Origin: Hymenobacter taeanensis
Lineage (GTDB): Bacteria; Bacteroidota; Bacteroidia; Cytophagales; Hymenobacteraceae
NCBI RefSeq assembly: GCF_013137895.1
Contig: NZ_CP053538.1
Coordinates: forward strand, 4,061,001 to 4,125,000
Direction of reading: 5' to 3'
Length of the DNA stretch: 64,000 nt
The notes beneath the pieces were generated by a model. It searched no databases, had not been told where the DNA came from, and saw only the letters and a list, made by a program, of their open reading frames with translations. Below, one piece after another: positions 44,385 through 52,480 of the stretch. Position 1 is the stretch's first letter. Each line of letters opens with the position of its first letter. The position numbers were made by a program, and so were the translations under genes.

Positions 44385-44455
44385 CAAGGTCACGTGTTCC
44401 AAACGTCGGCACGCGAGATGTCTCTACCAGCTCGACCTGACGTTCTGGTTTGATG
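44385..44455. repeat. Degenerate interspersed repeat
   Basis: Its minus strand (AACGTCAGGTCGAGCTGGTA, then ACATCTCGCGTGCC) partly matches 32829-32870 on the plus strand. Probably a decayed dispersed element. The rest of the 44163-44470 gap holds no gene. Confidence 0.35.
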
Positions 44456-44470
44456 TGCTTAATTTAGGTA

Positions 44471-45130
44471 TCAATCCGTCACGTACAGGTTACGGCTTAC
44501 CTCCGAAGATATCAGGTATTTGTCTGTGTTATTTATTCTAATCTCAAGTGAGTTATCGAATACTATCTTATCCAATACTTCAAGCTTGGTGCCGAGGTTA
44601 AGCCCAACCTTATCCAGGTATTGCAGGAACGGAACAGAGGTGTTTTTGACGGCTACAACGGTTCCCCGGTCACCGGGTAGCAGGTCGGCGACCAGGCGGT
44701 GCTGGGGGCGCAGGATGGCTCCTTCAGCCGTCGGAATTGGGTCGCCGTGGGGGTCGAGTTGTGGGAAGCCCAGGAATTCATCGAGGCGCTGAATGAGCAG
44801 GTCGGAGTCAATGTGCTCCATCTGCTCGGCTACGTCGTGTACCTCGTCCCAGCTGAAGTTGAGCTGCTGCACCAGAAACACTTCCCACAACCGGTGCTTA
44901 CGGATAGTGAGCAGCGCCAAACGCCGCCCTTCCTCCGTCAGCGATACGCCCCGGTAACGGGTGTAGTGCAGGAGGCCCTTCTCACCCAGGCGGCGCAGCA
45001 TATCCGTCACGGAAGCCGCGCGCGTCTGCAGCACCTCCGCAACCCGGTTGGTGCTGACCTCAACACCCGGCTGAGCTTCGGCCAGTTTATAGATGGCTTT
45101 TAAGTAGTTCTCCTCGGTGTAGCTAGGCAC
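44471..45130 (-). CDS. DtxR/MntR-family metal-dependent transcriptional regulator
   Basis: A 219-residue regulator that represses metal-uptake genes when loaded with Fe(II) or Mn(II). Domains: N-terminal winged helix (MPSYTEENYLKAIYKLAE, TNRVAEVLQTRAASVTDMLR), the dimerisation and metal domain with RKHRLWEVFLVQQL and EQMEHIDSDLLIQRLDEFLG, and a C-terminal FeoA/SH3-like domain (LLPGDRGTVVAVKN). The start is GTG at 45130: the frame extends to a TTG at 45154, but that part is an interspersed repeat and homologues begin with MPSYTEENYL. Iron versus manganese cannot be decided. No target gene is in the window except possibly itself. Confidence 0.9.
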   Translation of the reverse strand: MPSYTEENYLKAIYKLAEAQPGVEVSTNRVAEVLQTRAASVTDMLRRLGEKGLLHYTRYRGVSLTEEGRRLALLTIRKHRLWEVFLVQQLNFSWDEVHDVAEQMEHIDSDLLIQRLDEFLGFPQLDPHGDPIPTAEGAILRPQHRLVADLLPGDRGTVVAVKNTSVPFLQYLDKVGLNLGTKLEVLDKIVFDNSLEIRINNTDKYLISSEVSRNLYVTD

Positions 45131-45139
45131 GTGAACTAA

Positions 45140-45230
45140 ATTAACAATGAGCAATGAGCAATTAACAATGAATAGCGGAGTCTCCGCTTACCAGCTGAGG
45201 GCTGGTCACTGCTAATTGCTCATTGTTAAT
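45140..45230. repeat. Interspersed inverted repeat (ATTAACAATGAGCAAT element)
   Basis: ATTAACAATGAGCAAT (45140-45155) is matched by its exact complement at 45215-45230, with a partial direct repeat at 45161-45172. Two small hairpins lie inside (AGCGGAG/CTCCGCT and CCAGC/GCTGG). Repeats of this wording are common between genes in this phylum. It fills the space between the regulator and fabH and may separate their transcripts. Confidence 0.75.
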
Positions 45231-45245
45231 TGATCATTAAAGCTG

Positions 45246-46259
45246 TTACCAGCGAATCAGGGCAGAGGCCCAGGTAAAGCCGGAGCCGAAGGCAGCCAGA
45301 CACACTAGGTCGCCGCGCTTGATGCGGCCTTCCTGGTAAGCCTCGCTTAGCGCAATGGGCACTGAGGCAGCCGTGGTGTTGCCATAACGCTGCACGTTGC
45401 TATAGACTTTGTCGTCGGAAAGCCCCATTTTCTGCTGCACGTATTGCGTAATGCGCAGGTTAGCTTGATGCGGAATCAGCATGTCGATGTCCTGGGGCTG
45501 GTAGCCGTTCTGGTCGAGGGCCTCCTTGATTACCTGCGGGAAACGAACAACGGCATGCTTGAACACATTTTGTCCGTTCATGTGGGGGTACATGTCAAGC
45601 TCATTGTCTACCACGTACTGTACCCGGTTGTTACGGTTGGAGCCTGGCTCCTTTACAATCAGCTCTTCGGCGTGCTCACCCTGAGAGTGGAGGTGGGTGC
45701 TCAGAATGCCATGGCCTTCCTTGGTGCTGGGGCGCAGTACCACAGCACCGGCGCCATCACCGAAAATAACGGATACGGCCCGGCCGCGGGTGCTGATATC
45801 GAGGCCCGAGGAATGAATCTCAGAGCCCACTACCAGCACCGTGTCATACATGCCCGTCTTGATGAACTGATCGGCCATTGAGAGCGAGTACACGAAGCCC
45901 GAGCACTGGTTGCGAACGTCGAAGGCCGGAATGGGTGCCTTAATGCCCAGCTCACGCTGCAAGAGCACGCCGGAGCCAGGGAAAAAGTAGTCGGGCGACA
46001 ACGTGGCGAAGACAATCATCTGTACATCGTCGGGGGTGAGGCCGGCCATTTCCAGAGCCTTGCGGGCCGCATTAGCGGCCATGTTGGCGGTGGTGTCTTT
46101 GCCTTCCTCAAACCAGCGGCGCTCCTTAATGCCAGTGCGTTCCTGAATCCACTCGTCGGTGGTTTCCATCAGGCTGGTAATATCGGCGTTGGTTACAACA
46201 CGGTCGGGCACGTAGTGGCCTACACCGGCAATTTCAGAAAATCGTAGGGTGTTACTCAT
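45246..46259 (-). CDS. fabH: FabH: beta-ketoacyl-ACP synthase III
   Basis: A 337-residue cytoplasmic condensing enzyme that joins an acyl-CoA starter with malonyl-ACP to start fatty-acid synthesis. The catalytic triad is visible: Cys119 in NQCSGF, His in MLIPHQANLRI and Asn in RYGNTTAAS. The N-terminus (GVGHYVPDRVVTNAD, TTDEWIQERTGIKERRW) is typical. Members of this phylum often prefer branched starters, which would fit the IcmF gene in the same window, though this is inference. A second, non-essential role in other condensations is possible. It stands apart from other fab genes. An AAAGG-type promoter remnant upstream is too weak to call. Confidence 0.92.
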   Translation of the reverse strand: MSNTLRFSEIAGVGHYVPDRVVTNADITSLMETTDEWIQERTGIKERRWFEEGKDTTANMAANAARKALEMAGLTPDDVQMIVFATLSPDYFFPGSGVLLQRELGIKAPIPAFDVRNQCSGFVYSLSMADQFIKTGMYDTVLVVGSEIHSSGLDISTRGRAVSVIFGDGAGAVVLRPSTKEGHGILSTHLHSQGEHAEELIVKEPGSNRNNRVQYVVDNELDMYPHMNGQNVFKHAVVRFPQVIKEALDQNGYQPQDIDMLIPHQANLRITQYVQQKMGLSDDKVYSNVQRYGNTTAASVPIALSEAYQEGRIKRGDLVCLAAFGSGFTWASALIRW

Positions 46260-46352
46260 CAGGTGGGAGTTGCGAGGTACAGGACGAAAAAGGGAGCCGA
46301 ATGTAAAGAAAATCGGAATCCTACCTCGTAAACGGGCCGCAAAGGTCGGCAG

Positions 46353-47507
46353 TTACTTTATAGAATTCATAAGGTGGTGTAACTTTTCCGCTTCGGAGGA
46401 CCAAAATGCCTCCTCAGGGACTCCGGCTGGGTAAAAAGGTTGCCGTAATAGGGCTAGTAAAGTGGCTTTTGAGAGCGGGGAGTGGCCTAGAGCTTGAAAA
46501 TCAACCCAGACTCCGGCCTGATATGGCTCCACGATGCCCCGCCAAAGCGGGTTCGGCGGCAGTACCATGGGCAGGCCGTGGGCGAGGTACTCAAACAGCT
46601 TGGTAGGAATGCACTGGGCAGTGCTTGGGTGCGGCCGGTAAGGCAAAAGACCTAAGTGGCTACGCCCGATTTCAGCCACAATATGGGCGTGGGGCACCAG
46701 TGTATTGCCCCCAACCAGGGTTACGCCAGCGCCCGCCTCGGCCACGGCGGCACGCAGGCGCTCCAGCAGGGCCGGTTGCTGACAAAACCCCATGATAGTG
46801 AGGTGAGCCAGCGGCCACACTGCCCGTACTTGGTGCCAGAAGATTAGCGCCTCGAATACGCCGTTTAATGCGGAGATAGTACCTGAGTACAGCAGGCGCA
46901 AGGGTTCAGAGGTAGCCGGGAGGGGGCCTAGCGCCTTTTGCTGATGGGAAGCAGTATAAGGCTGGTACTTGTTTTCAATAATCAGCGTGTGCTCCGGCTG
47001 CAGGAAAGGCAGCTCCTCGGCGTAGCTCCGCTCAGCCAGCAGCACGGCAGTGGCGCGCCGAGCCGCCAGCGCTTCCAGCCACCTGACCAGCCCCGCCAGC
47101 AGCCCCCGCGCCCAGGCCGGGTACACCTGCTGAGTCTGGATGTTGAGCGCATAGTTCTCCCGAACATCATACACGAAGCGCCCACCCTGGCCTAGCGCCT
47201 GCCACAGCACAGTAAGAGGCAGTAGTTCTGGGGCGTGTACAATTACCAGGGTGGGTTGCACCCGCTGCAAAAGCCGCCAGTAGTGCCACTGCGCCTGCAG
47301 GCGAGCCCAGCTCAGGCGCGTGCCCTCCAGTAAGGCATGCGTGTAGACGTTACTCGGCAGACCAGCAGGGGCAGGAGCGAGGCGGCCAGCTACGTGCACC
47401 TGGGTGTTTGGGCGCTGGGCCAGCGTGCGGGCAAACTTGTCTAACATGCGGGTGTCATCCAGCGGCTTAAGCACGGAGGCGAGTAAAATGGTAACGAAAC
47501 GCGGCAT
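46353..47507 (-). CDS. GT-B fold glycosyltransferase
   Basis: A 384-residue glycosyltransferase of the GT4-like type, probably involved in a surface glycan. The N-terminal domain starts VTILLASVLKPLDDTRMLDK and contains VIVHAPELLPLTVLW and FVYDVRENYALNI; the C-terminal nucleotide-sugar domain has RLLYSGTISALNGVFEAL and the E-x7-E-like segment TKLFEYLAHGLPMVLP that marks the donor site. No membrane segment. It is not in an obvious polysaccharide cluster: fabH lies behind it and dapD is divergent. Acceptor and donor are unknown. Confidence 0.83.
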   Translation of the reverse strand: MPRFVTILLASVLKPLDDTRMLDKFARTLAQRPNTQVHVAGRLAPAPAGLPSNVYTHALLEGTRLSWARLQAQWHYWRLLQRVQPTLVIVHAPELLPLTVLWQALGQGGRFVYDVRENYALNIQTQQVYPAWARGLLAGLVRWLEALAARRATAVLLAERSYAEELPFLQPEHTLIIENKYQPYTASHQQKALGPLPATSEPLRLLYSGTISALNGVFEALIFWHQVRAVWPLAHLTIMGFCQQPALLERLRAAVAEAGAGVTLVGGNTLVPHAHIVAEIGRSHLGLLPYRPHPSTAQCIPTKLFEYLAHGLPMVLPPNPLWRGIVEPYQAGVWVDFQALGHSPLSKATLLALLRQPFYPAGVPEEAFWSSEAEKLHHLMNSIK

Positions 47508-47634
47508 ATTGGCCGTGAAGATGGTAAGTTTGCTTGTGAGTTGTTGGGTGTTGGGTGGCAGTTGTTAGTCTGCCCGCCTGTACCAATGGCTTACTACGCA
47601 AAACTGACCTTCATTTACTGACACCCTCATTTTC

Positions 47635-48459
47635 ATGTCCGACCTCCAACACACCATAGAAGCCGCCTGGAACGACCGTAGCTTGCTGCAGCAGGCTGCT
47701 ACCACTGAGGCTATTCACCACATCATTGAAGAACTTGACAAGGGCCGCTTGCGCGTAGCCCAGCCCGGCGCTACCGAAGGAGCCGACTGGCAGGTGAATG
47801 ATTGGGTGAAAAAGGCAGTTATCATGTACTTCCCCATCCGGCAAATGGAAACCATTGAGGTGGGCCCCTTTGAGTTCCGCGACAAGATGCGCCTAAAGAG
47901 CAACTATGAGCAGCAGGGTGTGCGCGTGGTGCCCCCGGCCGTGGCGCGCTACGGTGCTTACCTGGCTTCCGGCGTAATTATGATGCCGAGCTACGTGAAC
48001 ATTGGCGCGTGGGTTGGCGAGGGCACCATGGTAGATACCTGGGCTACAGTGGGCTCCTGCGCGCAAATAGGCGCGGGTGTGCACCTGAGCGGTGGCGTGG
48101 GCATTGGTGGCGTACTAGAGCCCGTGCAGGCGGCTCCGGTAATTGTAGAAGATGGCGCCTTCGTAGGCTCACGCAGCATTCTGGTTGAAGGCTGCTTTGT
48201 GGGTAAGGAAGCCGTAATTGGTGCCGGGGTTACCATCACCGGCAGCACCCGCATTATTGACGTAACGGGCGCTGAGCCTAAGGAATATCGCGGTTACGTG
48301 CCGGCCCGCTCGGTGGTAATACCGGGCTCGTTGCCTAAGCAGTTTCCGGCCGGTGAGTACCACGTGCCTTGCGCCCTCATTATTGGTCAGCGCAAGCCTA
48401 GCACCGACCTCAAGACTTCCCTCAACGATGCTCTGCGCGAGCACAACGTTGCTGTTTAA
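47635..48459 (+). CDS. dapD: DapD: tetrahydrodipicolinate N-succinyltransferase
   Basis: A 274-residue cytoplasmic enzyme of lysine and meso-diaminopimelate synthesis: it transfers succinyl from succinyl-CoA to tetrahydrodipicolinate. The N-terminal helical domain (DLQHTIEAAWNDRSLLQ) is followed by a left-handed beta-helix made of hexapeptide repeats (MMPSYVNIGAWVGEGTMVDT, GVHLSGGVGIGGVLEP, RSILVEGCFVGKEAVIGAGV). The C-terminal KPSTDLKTSLNDALRE region completes it. Product feeds peptidoglycan. It is followed 21 bases later by a gene of unknown function on the same strand, likely co-transcribed. Confidence 0.95.
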   Translation: MSDLQHTIEAAWNDRSLLQQAATTEAIHHIIEELDKGRLRVAQPGATEGADWQVNDWVKKAVIMYFPIRQMETIEVGPFEFRDKMRLKSNYEQQGVRVVPPAVARYGAYLASGVIMMPSYVNIGAWVGEGTMVDTWATVGSCAQIGAGVHLSGGVGIGGVLEPVQAAPVIVEDGAFVGSRSILVEGCFVGKEAVIGAGVTITGSTRIIDVTGAEPKEYRGYVPARSVVIPGSLPKQFPAGEYHVPCALIIGQRKPSTDLKTSLNDALREHNVAV

Positions 48460-48480
48460 CGCGCTCCATTACCTTCTCTT

Positions 48481-49287
48481 ATGAGTAAACACCCACAAGT
48501 TGTTTCCGCGGCGCAGGCCCGCGATGAAGTGCGCGAGTACATTGCCCAGGAGCTGGGAATTGAGCCAGAATCCATTCAGATGCGGGTAGCCTTTAATCGG
48601 GAGCTGCCCTGGGTGGATGGTAAAAGCCGCCCGTGTTTTCTGGTGGAGTGGGCCGAGCCCAACGGCCGCGATGGTGTAGCCATTGCCGGCCCTTACACCT
48701 ATAACTTCTTCGAGCTGACCCGGCAGGAGGCCTACGAACTAGGCCCGGTAAACGCCTGGCGCCAGCATCTACTCAATCTGTACGCCGGCTGCGAGCTGGT
48801 GGTACAGGCCCGCCTTACCCAGCCGCTCTCCGATACCCCCGACCCCGTACGCCTCTCGGTAATCCAGAATGCCCTGCAGGAGCGCACCAACTGGCGCATT
48901 GGAGTAAATATTCAGTTGCGGGAGTTTTTGCGCTTGGGTACCCAGGAGTATTACATCTTTGACGGGCACTGGCTCTGGAACCCCAACTACCGCTACTCCT
49001 CCGTAAAAGGCTTTATCCCAATTGGCGACAAAACCCTGTTTGAGCTGCCAAAACTGGCTTACATTCCGGTCACCAACGTGTCGCCGTTTGAGCCCATTCC
49101 GGCAGTAGGCGAGGATGGTGCGTATCCTGGTCAGCTCACGGGTTTCATTGCCGTGAAGGACAACCAGATTCTAGAGATTAACGAGCCGCAGCCCTACATA
49201 CGGCTGCTTTACAACAAGCTGGCCCTGTACTATGTGCTGGGCCAGGAGCACGGCCCGTTTCAGATTGAGCAGCAGATAACGCGCTAG
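48481..49287 (+). CDS. Hypothetical protein downstream of dapD
   Basis: A 268-residue soluble protein that I do not recognise. It has no signal or membrane segment. Aromatic-rich segments such as YNFFELTRQEAYELGPVN, GHWLWNPNYRYSSVKGFIP and PYIRLLYNKLALYYVLG look like a defined fold. It starts 21 bases after the dapD stop and ends before a strong terminator, so the two genes form a transcript. Homologues that come to mind are confined to Cytophagales, without known function; a role in lysine or peptidoglycan synthesis is a positional guess. Confidence 0.65.
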   Translation: MSKHPQVVSAAQARDEVREYIAQELGIEPESIQMRVAFNRELPWVDGKSRPCFLVEWAEPNGRDGVAIAGPYTYNFFELTRQEAYELGPVNAWRQHLLNLYAGCELVVQARLTQPLSDTPDPVRLSVIQNALQERTNWRIGVNIQLREFLRLGTQEYYIFDGHWLWNPNYRYSSVKGFIPIGDKTLFELPKLAYIPVTNVSPFEPIPAVGEDGAYPGQLTGFIAVKDNQILEINEPQPYIRLLYNKLALYYVLGQEHGPFQIEQQITR

Positions 49288-49327
49288 GCCAGTATTAGGC
49301 CAGGTTAGTAGTAGTGCTGCTAATGAG

Positions 49328-49360
49328 AAGGCCGCCCCGACAGTGTCGGGGCGGCCTTTT
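49328..49360 (+). terminator. Intrinsic terminator of the dapD transcript
   Basis: AAGGCCGCCCCGACA (49328-49342) and its complement (49344-49358) form a GC-rich stem followed by TTTT. Confidence 0.85.
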
Positions 49361-49392
49361 GCTGTGTTACTAGTAGCCTGGTGGCACCCAGG

Positions 49393-49935
49393 TTAAACGC
49401 CTGCCGCCGACTTGAGCTTGTGCCCAAACACCTGGCGCACCTTGTCAACCTTAGGCTTTACCACAAACTGGCAGTAAGGCTGCTGGCCATTCTGGTTGAA
49501 GTAATCCTGATGGTAGTTTTCTGCCACGTAGAAAGTAGGCAGCGGCACAATTTCCGTCACGATGGGATTAGGAAAGGCGTGGGCCTCATTGAGCTTCTGC
49601 TTGTAGGCCTCTGCCAGCTGCCGCTGCTCCTCATTGTGGTAGAAGATAGCCGAGCGATACTGGGTGCCCGTGTCAGCGCCCTGGCGGTTAAGGGTGGTGG
49701 GGTCGTGAGTTTTCCAAAAAATTTCCAGCAACTCCTCAAAGGTGATTTTGCTGGGCTCATAGGTAATCTGGATTACCTCCGCGTGGCCCGTAAGGCCACT
49801 GCAAACTTCCTTATAGGTGGGGTTGGCAATTTTGCCGCCCGTGTAGCCAGACACTACTTTTTCTACGCCATTAAGGTTCTGAAATACTGCTTCTACGCAC
49901 CAAAAGCAGCCAGCACCAAACGTTGCCTGTTCCAT
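49393..49935 (-). CDS. msrA: MsrA: peptide-methionine (S)-S-oxide reductase
   Basis: A 180-residue enzyme that reduces methionine-S-sulfoxide in proteins, repairing oxidative damage. The active site is GCFWC at residues 9-13, Cys10 being the nucleophile; GYTGGKIANPTYKEVCSGLTG and the HDPTTLNRQGADTGTQYRSA segment are family hallmarks. No signal peptide, so cytoplasmic. The resolving cysteine is probably Cys in the YKEVCSG segment or at the C-terminal region, as in one-domain MsrA enzymes. It converges with the dapD transcript across a terminator. Confidence 0.95.
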   Translation of the reverse strand: MEQATFGAGCFWCVEAVFQNLNGVEKVVSGYTGGKIANPTYKEVCSGLTGHAEVIQITYEPSKITFEELLEIFWKTHDPTTLNRQGADTGTQYRSAIFYHNEEQRQLAEAYKQKLNEAHAFPNPIVTEIVPLPTFYVAENYHQDYFNQNGQQPYCQFVVKPKVDKVRQVFGHKLKSAAGV

Positions 49936-50096
49936 GTATTTCTAACGTTCTGAAGTGATAAGAATAGGCCTAGCCCATGGGCCAGGCAGCCTGCTGCTAC
50001 TGCTTGCAAACGCAAGGGGCAGCAGCTCAACGGTCATACGCTAATAAGGAAATTCGGGGTGAAAAAGTTTAGCCATCTGTAATACCCATAAACCCA

Positions 50097-50130
50097 CAGC
50101 GGCCTCCCAAGTGCACTTGGGAGGCCGCTG
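50097..50130 (-). terminator. Perfect 34-base palindromic terminator
   Basis: CAGCGGCCTCCCAAGTG at 50097-50113 is followed directly by its exact complement to 50130, 19 bases beyond the stop of the dehydrogenase gene at 50149. A T-run follows only on the plus strand. Confidence 0.65.
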
Positions 50131-50148
50131 TTTTACTGAAAGGCAAGC

Positions 50149-51039
50149 TTACTTCTGGAACCGCTCTGCTAGCACCAGATCTTTGGTGCCGTGGCCCCAG
50201 GAGTAGAATCCCTCGCCCGATTTCACGCCCAGGCGGCCCGCCATTACCATATTCACCAGCAAAGGGCAGGGGGCGTACTTCTGGTTACCCAGGCCTTCAT
50301 GCAACACGCGCAGAATGGCCAGGCACACATCCAGGCCAATAAAGTCGGCGAGCTGAAGCGGGCCCATGGGGTGAGCCATACCTAGCTTCATCACAGTGTC
50401 AATTTCTTCAACGCCGGCCACACCCTCATACAGGGAGTAGATAGCCTCGTTGATCATTGGCATCAGAATGCGGTTGGCCACAAAACCGGGGTAGTCATTC
50501 ACCTCGGTTGGGGTTTTGCCCAACTGGCGGGAAAGCTCCATCACGCGCTCCGTTACCTCATCCGAAGTAGCATACCCCCTGATTACCTCTACCAGCTTCA
50601 TGACCGGCACCGGGTTCATGAAGTGCATACCAATAACCTGAGCGGGGCGCCGGGTAACGGCCGCAATTTTGGTGATGGAGATTGAGGAGGTGTTGGACGC
50701 CAGGATGGCCTGGGCGGGGGCGTGTTGGTCAAGCTCCCGGAAAATGTTCAGCTTCAGCTCTACGTTCTCCGTGGCAGCTTCAACCACCAAATCAGCATTC
50801 TTTACGCCTTCTGCCACACTGGTAAAGGTAGTCAGGCGGCCGAGGGTGTCCGTTTTTGCAGTATCAGAAAGGGTGCCTTTTGCAACCTGCCGGTCAAGGT
50901 TTTTGCTAATGGTGGCCAGGGCTTTGTCTAGCGCCGGTTGGTTGATATCAATAAGAGAAACGGGAAAACCATGCTGAGCAAAGACGTGCGCAATGCCATT
51001 GCCCATGGTGCCGGAACCGATTACGGCTACATTCATCAT
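50149..51039 (-). CDS. 3-hydroxybutyryl-CoA dehydrogenase
   Basis: A 296-residue NAD(P)-dependent dehydrogenase that interconverts 3-hydroxyacyl-CoA and acetoacetyl-CoA-type substrates. Rossmann motif GSGTMGNGIAHVFAQHG near the N-terminus, catalytic His in HFMNPVPVMKLVEVI, and the signature DYPGFVANRILMPMINEA are all present, with the C-terminal domain intact (GLDVCLAILRVLHEGLG). The short length and lack of a hydratase domain exclude the multifunctional FadB type. It may serve fatty-acid breakdown or butyrate/PHB metabolism; IcmF also works on butyryl-CoA. Two ATGs in tandem give 296 or 295 residues. Confidence 0.92.
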   Translation of the reverse strand: MMNVAVIGSGTMGNGIAHVFAQHGFPVSLIDINQPALDKALATISKNLDRQVAKGTLSDTAKTDTLGRLTTFTSVAEGVKNADLVVEAATENVELKLNIFRELDQHAPAQAILASNTSSISITKIAAVTRRPAQVIGMHFMNPVPVMKLVEVIRGYATSDEVTERVMELSRQLGKTPTEVNDYPGFVANRILMPMINEAIYSLYEGVAGVEEIDTVMKLGMAHPMGPLQLADFIGLDVCLAILRVLHEGLGNQKYAPCPLLVNMVMAGRLGVKSGEGFYSWGHGTKDLVLAERFQK

Positions 51040-51380
51040 CAGTAGGAAGAGGTTGGGTGGGGTGGATTTTCTGGGCGTTAGGCCACTAGGTGGGGCATAA
51101 AGCTACGGCAAAACTACGCAGCAGAAGATGGCCTAGCACCACCTCTAGGCCAGGCATTGAGAAATTTTTTAGCTGATCTAAACAGGTAAAAATGGGCTAA
51201 TTACAGCATTGAGCCGGTTTATGATGTCTTTTTCATATATTTTTTTCATTGAATAATATCCTTTTCACTATACCCGCGTACAAATCCGCAAATGGCCTTC
51301 CTTTCCAATTAATCCTCGGATTAGTAGTGAGGTCACTTGAATACCCATAATTCTCTCTCCAACCTCACAGTACAAACACC
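51040..51380 (+). promoter_or_regulatory. AT-rich upstream region of the lmo0937-type gene
   Basis: No gene. The 51165-51320 part is strongly AT-rich with a TATATTTTTTTC run near 51236 that may hold the promoter. Two GGCCTAG-type heptamers lie at 51130 and 51154. Confidence 0.4.
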
Positions 51381-51551
51381 ATGGGAAATCTCCTGTATAT
51401 CATCGCAGTAATCCTGATCATCATCTGGGCGCTTGGCTTCTTCGGCGTTCTTGGAGCCGGCTTGGCTAACAATGGTCTGATTCACATTCTGTTGGTAATT
51501 GCCATCATCGCCATTCTGCTGCGTGTTATCCGTGGCGGGCGTGTAGTCTAA
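51381..51551 (+). CDS. lmo0937 family small membrane protein
   Basis: A 56-residue hydrophobic peptide, too short for usual gene finders. It begins MGNLLYIIAVILIIIWALGF and ends AILLRVIRGGRVV, with two membrane helices joined by a Gly/Asn-rich turn (GAGLANNGL). This matches the lmo0937-type family of small inner-membrane proteins found in many bacteria, often induced by stress and of unknown function. ATG at 51381 follows a strong upstream gap; a 20-bp stem terminator follows the stop, so it is expressed alone. Confidence 0.85.
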   Translation: MGNLLYIIAVILIIIWALGFFGVLGAGLANNGLIHILLVIAIIAILLRVIRGGRVV

Positions 51552-51597
51552 CTAGACTTGCCCTTTGGTAATAGGTTAAATACCACCTCCGAAAAAA

Positions 51598-51638
51598 CAC
51601 AAAAAAGCCTTCCTCAACTTGAGGAAGGCTTTTTTGTG
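51598..51638. terminator. 20-bp stem bidirectional terminator
   Basis: The arms 51598-51617 and 51619-51638 are exact complements (CACAAAAAAGCCTTCCTCAA on the left) and carry A- and T-runs, between convergent genes. Confidence 0.85.
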
Positions 51639-51649
51639 TGTAGTATGGC

Positions 51650-52462
51650 CTAGCGACCGAACCGGTAAAGGAAATTGAAACGAATTTCGGGCTGCCCGTA
51701 GGGCGAGGTTCGATTACCGTAGTTATCAATGCCGTTGTTGAAGTTATACAGCAGCAAAATATCAGCCGCTACCCGCTCACCTAGTTGCTGGCGGTAGCCT
51801 ATGCCTGCCAAAGGCGTGTAATAGGTTTGCTTCACCTTAATCAGCTCTACCTGCTGCGGCCCAATCTGGCGTTCTGCCAGGGCTTGTGCGTTAGTAACTT
51901 CGTACTCCGCGTGGATGAAGAACTGGTCAATTACCCGGTACTGCGCAAAGGCCTTAAGTCCGAAGCTATTCAGCCCTAAGCTGGAGGGGTAGCCAAACTG
52001 GCGATAGGAGTTAGGGAAAGAATAGTTGCTATAGATATAGCTAAACCCCGGCCCAAAGGCAAACCGATCATTTACCTGGTAACCTACCGCTGGCGCAATG
52101 CTGGCGTTAAACACGCCAAACCCATAGGAGCTGGTGTAGCCTAAGCCAAAGTTTGAGTAGATAAAGTACTTGCGTACGGGTGGGGGCGGAGCCGCCACCC
52201 CCGGCCGGTTCGGGAAGTCAAGCCCCGACGGCCGGTTTGGATCATACTGCTGGTTTGAGGGAAGAGGCGCCTCCACCGGTGGCGGGGCCGGTATGGTGGG
52301 CTGAGGCGTATTTACCGGCTGCGCCGGACGCGGGGCCGAGCCGGGCGGGGCGGTATTAAGTTGAGGCTTCACGCCCGTGCTATCGGTGCGCTGGGCCTGG
52401 GCAGCCGGCGCCAGCAGCAAGCCAGCTCCGCCTAAGCTAAGAAGTAACAGAAGTCGTTTCAT
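51650..52462 (-). CDS. Outer-membrane beta-barrel protein with Pro-rich N-terminus
   Basis: A 270-residue protein: signal peptide (LLLLLSLGGAGLLLAPAAQA), then a long Pro/Ala-rich stretch (TPQPTIPAPPPVEAPLPS) that looks disordered, then a C-terminal half with alternating hydrophobic and polar strands ending in an aromatic residue (FNFLYRFGR), the pattern of an eight-stranded outer-membrane barrel (YFIYSNFGLGYTSSYGFGV, VGYQVNDRFAFGPGFSY). It likely spans the outer membrane with a periplasmic Pro-rich arm. Function unknown. It converges with the lmo0937-type gene and lies 18 bases downstream of the ABC-F gene on the same strand. Confidence 0.75.
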   Translation of the reverse strand: MKRLLLLLSLGGAGLLLAPAAQAQRTDSTGVKPQLNTAPPGSAPRPAQPVNTPQPTIPAPPPVEAPLPSNQQYDPNRPSGLDFPNRPGVAAPPPPVRKYFIYSNFGLGYTSSYGFGVFNASIAPAVGYQVNDRFAFGPGFSYIYSNYSFPNSYRQFGYPSSLGLNSFGLKAFAQYRVIDQFFIHAEYEVTNAQALAERQIGPQQVELIKVKQTYYTPLAGIGYRQQLGERVAADILLLYNFNNGIDNYGNRTSPYGQPEIRFNFLYRFGR

Positions 52463-52480
52463 ATCCCCGCTAAAACGTGT

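Noticed and set aside
45140..45230. Possible CRISPR-like repeat at the AT-rich units
   Set aside because: Only one inverted pair and a partial direct copy exist, without regular spacers or cas genes.
49381..49953. 190-codon open frame antisense to msrA
   Set aside because: It is the shadow of msrA, whose active-site motif and length are decisive.
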